Assembly: GCA_019925095.2 (NCBI GenBank)
Contig: CM034414.1
Span: 5,566,501-5,630,500 of the forward strand
DNA length: 64,000 bases
Direction of reading: 5' to 3'
Source: Dendrolimus kikuchii
Taxonomy: Eukaryota; Arthropoda; Insecta; Lepidoptera; Lasiocampidae
Part shown: piece by piece, positions 63,709 through 64,000 of the stretch
How the letters are laid out: every line of letters begins with the position of its first letter
How positions within the stretch are numbered: the first letter of the stretch is position 1
Made by a program: the position numbers and the translations under genes
The notes under the pieces: generated by a model
What the model saw: the letters and a program-made list of their open reading frames with translations, nothing else
Database searches by the model: none
What the model was told of the DNA's origin: nothing

Positions 63709-64000
63709 ATATTAATAATAATGTTAATAAACCCGCAGGGGGACTTTGTGGCGAAGCCTTAGGTGAGTAGCGACACCTCGTACCTGACTCTGGGGGCCAA
63801 GACAAGGCCCCCACCTCCGTGCTTGCCTTAGCCAGCTGGCACGGAGTGGAGATCGCTAGAGCTAAGACTCAAGCTTCAGGGGTGGAAGTGATAAATGGCA
63901 TCACGTCAGAAGTAGCTTCGGTGAACCTGCAGCCCACCTCTCTACACCCCTTAGCCACTCACACCCATGTTGCCCCAGCCTTCTATGGCATTTTTTGGGG
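63709..64000 (+). repeat. GC-rich block, possible LINE 5' region
   Basis: Window ends in GC-rich sequence (GGCGAAGCCTTAGGTGAG, GGGGGCCAAGACAAGGCCC, GCCAGCTGGCACGGAGTGG) unlike its surroundings. It could be the 5' part of a LINE continuing beyond the window. No ORF of support; the strand is not established. Confidence 0.3.

Overview
The window is animal nuclear DNA, most likely from a moth or butterfly (Lepidoptera). It is AT-rich and packed with transposon remnants. It holds one recognisable protein gene in pieces, the 3' half of the homeobox gene Distal-less (Dll), and one tRNA gene. The order assignment rests on the insect Dll C-terminus together with repeat types that I associate with Lepidoptera: non-autonomous Helitrons ending in CTAG, an A-tailed SINE-like family, and RTE and jockey-like LINE remnants. 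Repeat family names below (SINE-A, LINE-B and so on) are labels for this report, not database names.

Region 1-21.7 kb lies upstream of the first visible Dll exon. It is presumably Dll intron, because the exon at 21,773 begins inside the homeodomain and I found no exon for homeodomain residues 1-44. It contains Helitrons, LINE 3' tails, SINE copies, an RTE reverse-transcriptase remnant and a foldback.

Region 21.7-30.6 kb carries five Dll exons on the + strand: 21773-21902, 22204-22394, 23194-23277, 29482-29618 and 30582-30600. They join in frame into 186 residues, from the recognition helix of the homeodomain to the terminal VWPAV. The 84-bp third exon looks like a duplicate of the end of the exon before it. 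The 6.2-kb intron between exons three and four holds a tRNA-Ile(AAT) gene, a hAT-type MITE with a perfect 8-bp target duplication, and several retroposons.

Region 30.6-37 kb is the Dll 3' flank and possible 3' UTR. It is very AT-rich, with two hairpin repeats, a likely solo LTR and a TIR MITE.

Region 37-64 kb has no recognisable host gene. It is a transposon graveyard: a LINE-5'-like GC-rich block, a likely LTR-retrotransposon leader, a 163-bp tandem array (45.4-46.6 kb), a foldback pair (44.5-45.2 kb), many SINE-A copies (46.8-57.2 kb), RTE and jockey-like ORF fragments, and nested Helitrons. In one case a paralogous empty site shows the exact Helitron boundaries. No CRISPR, operon or viral gene was seen, and I did not find a clear new biological system. 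The most informative items are the Dll exon duplication, the Helitron empty-site evidence and the nested or inverted repeats.
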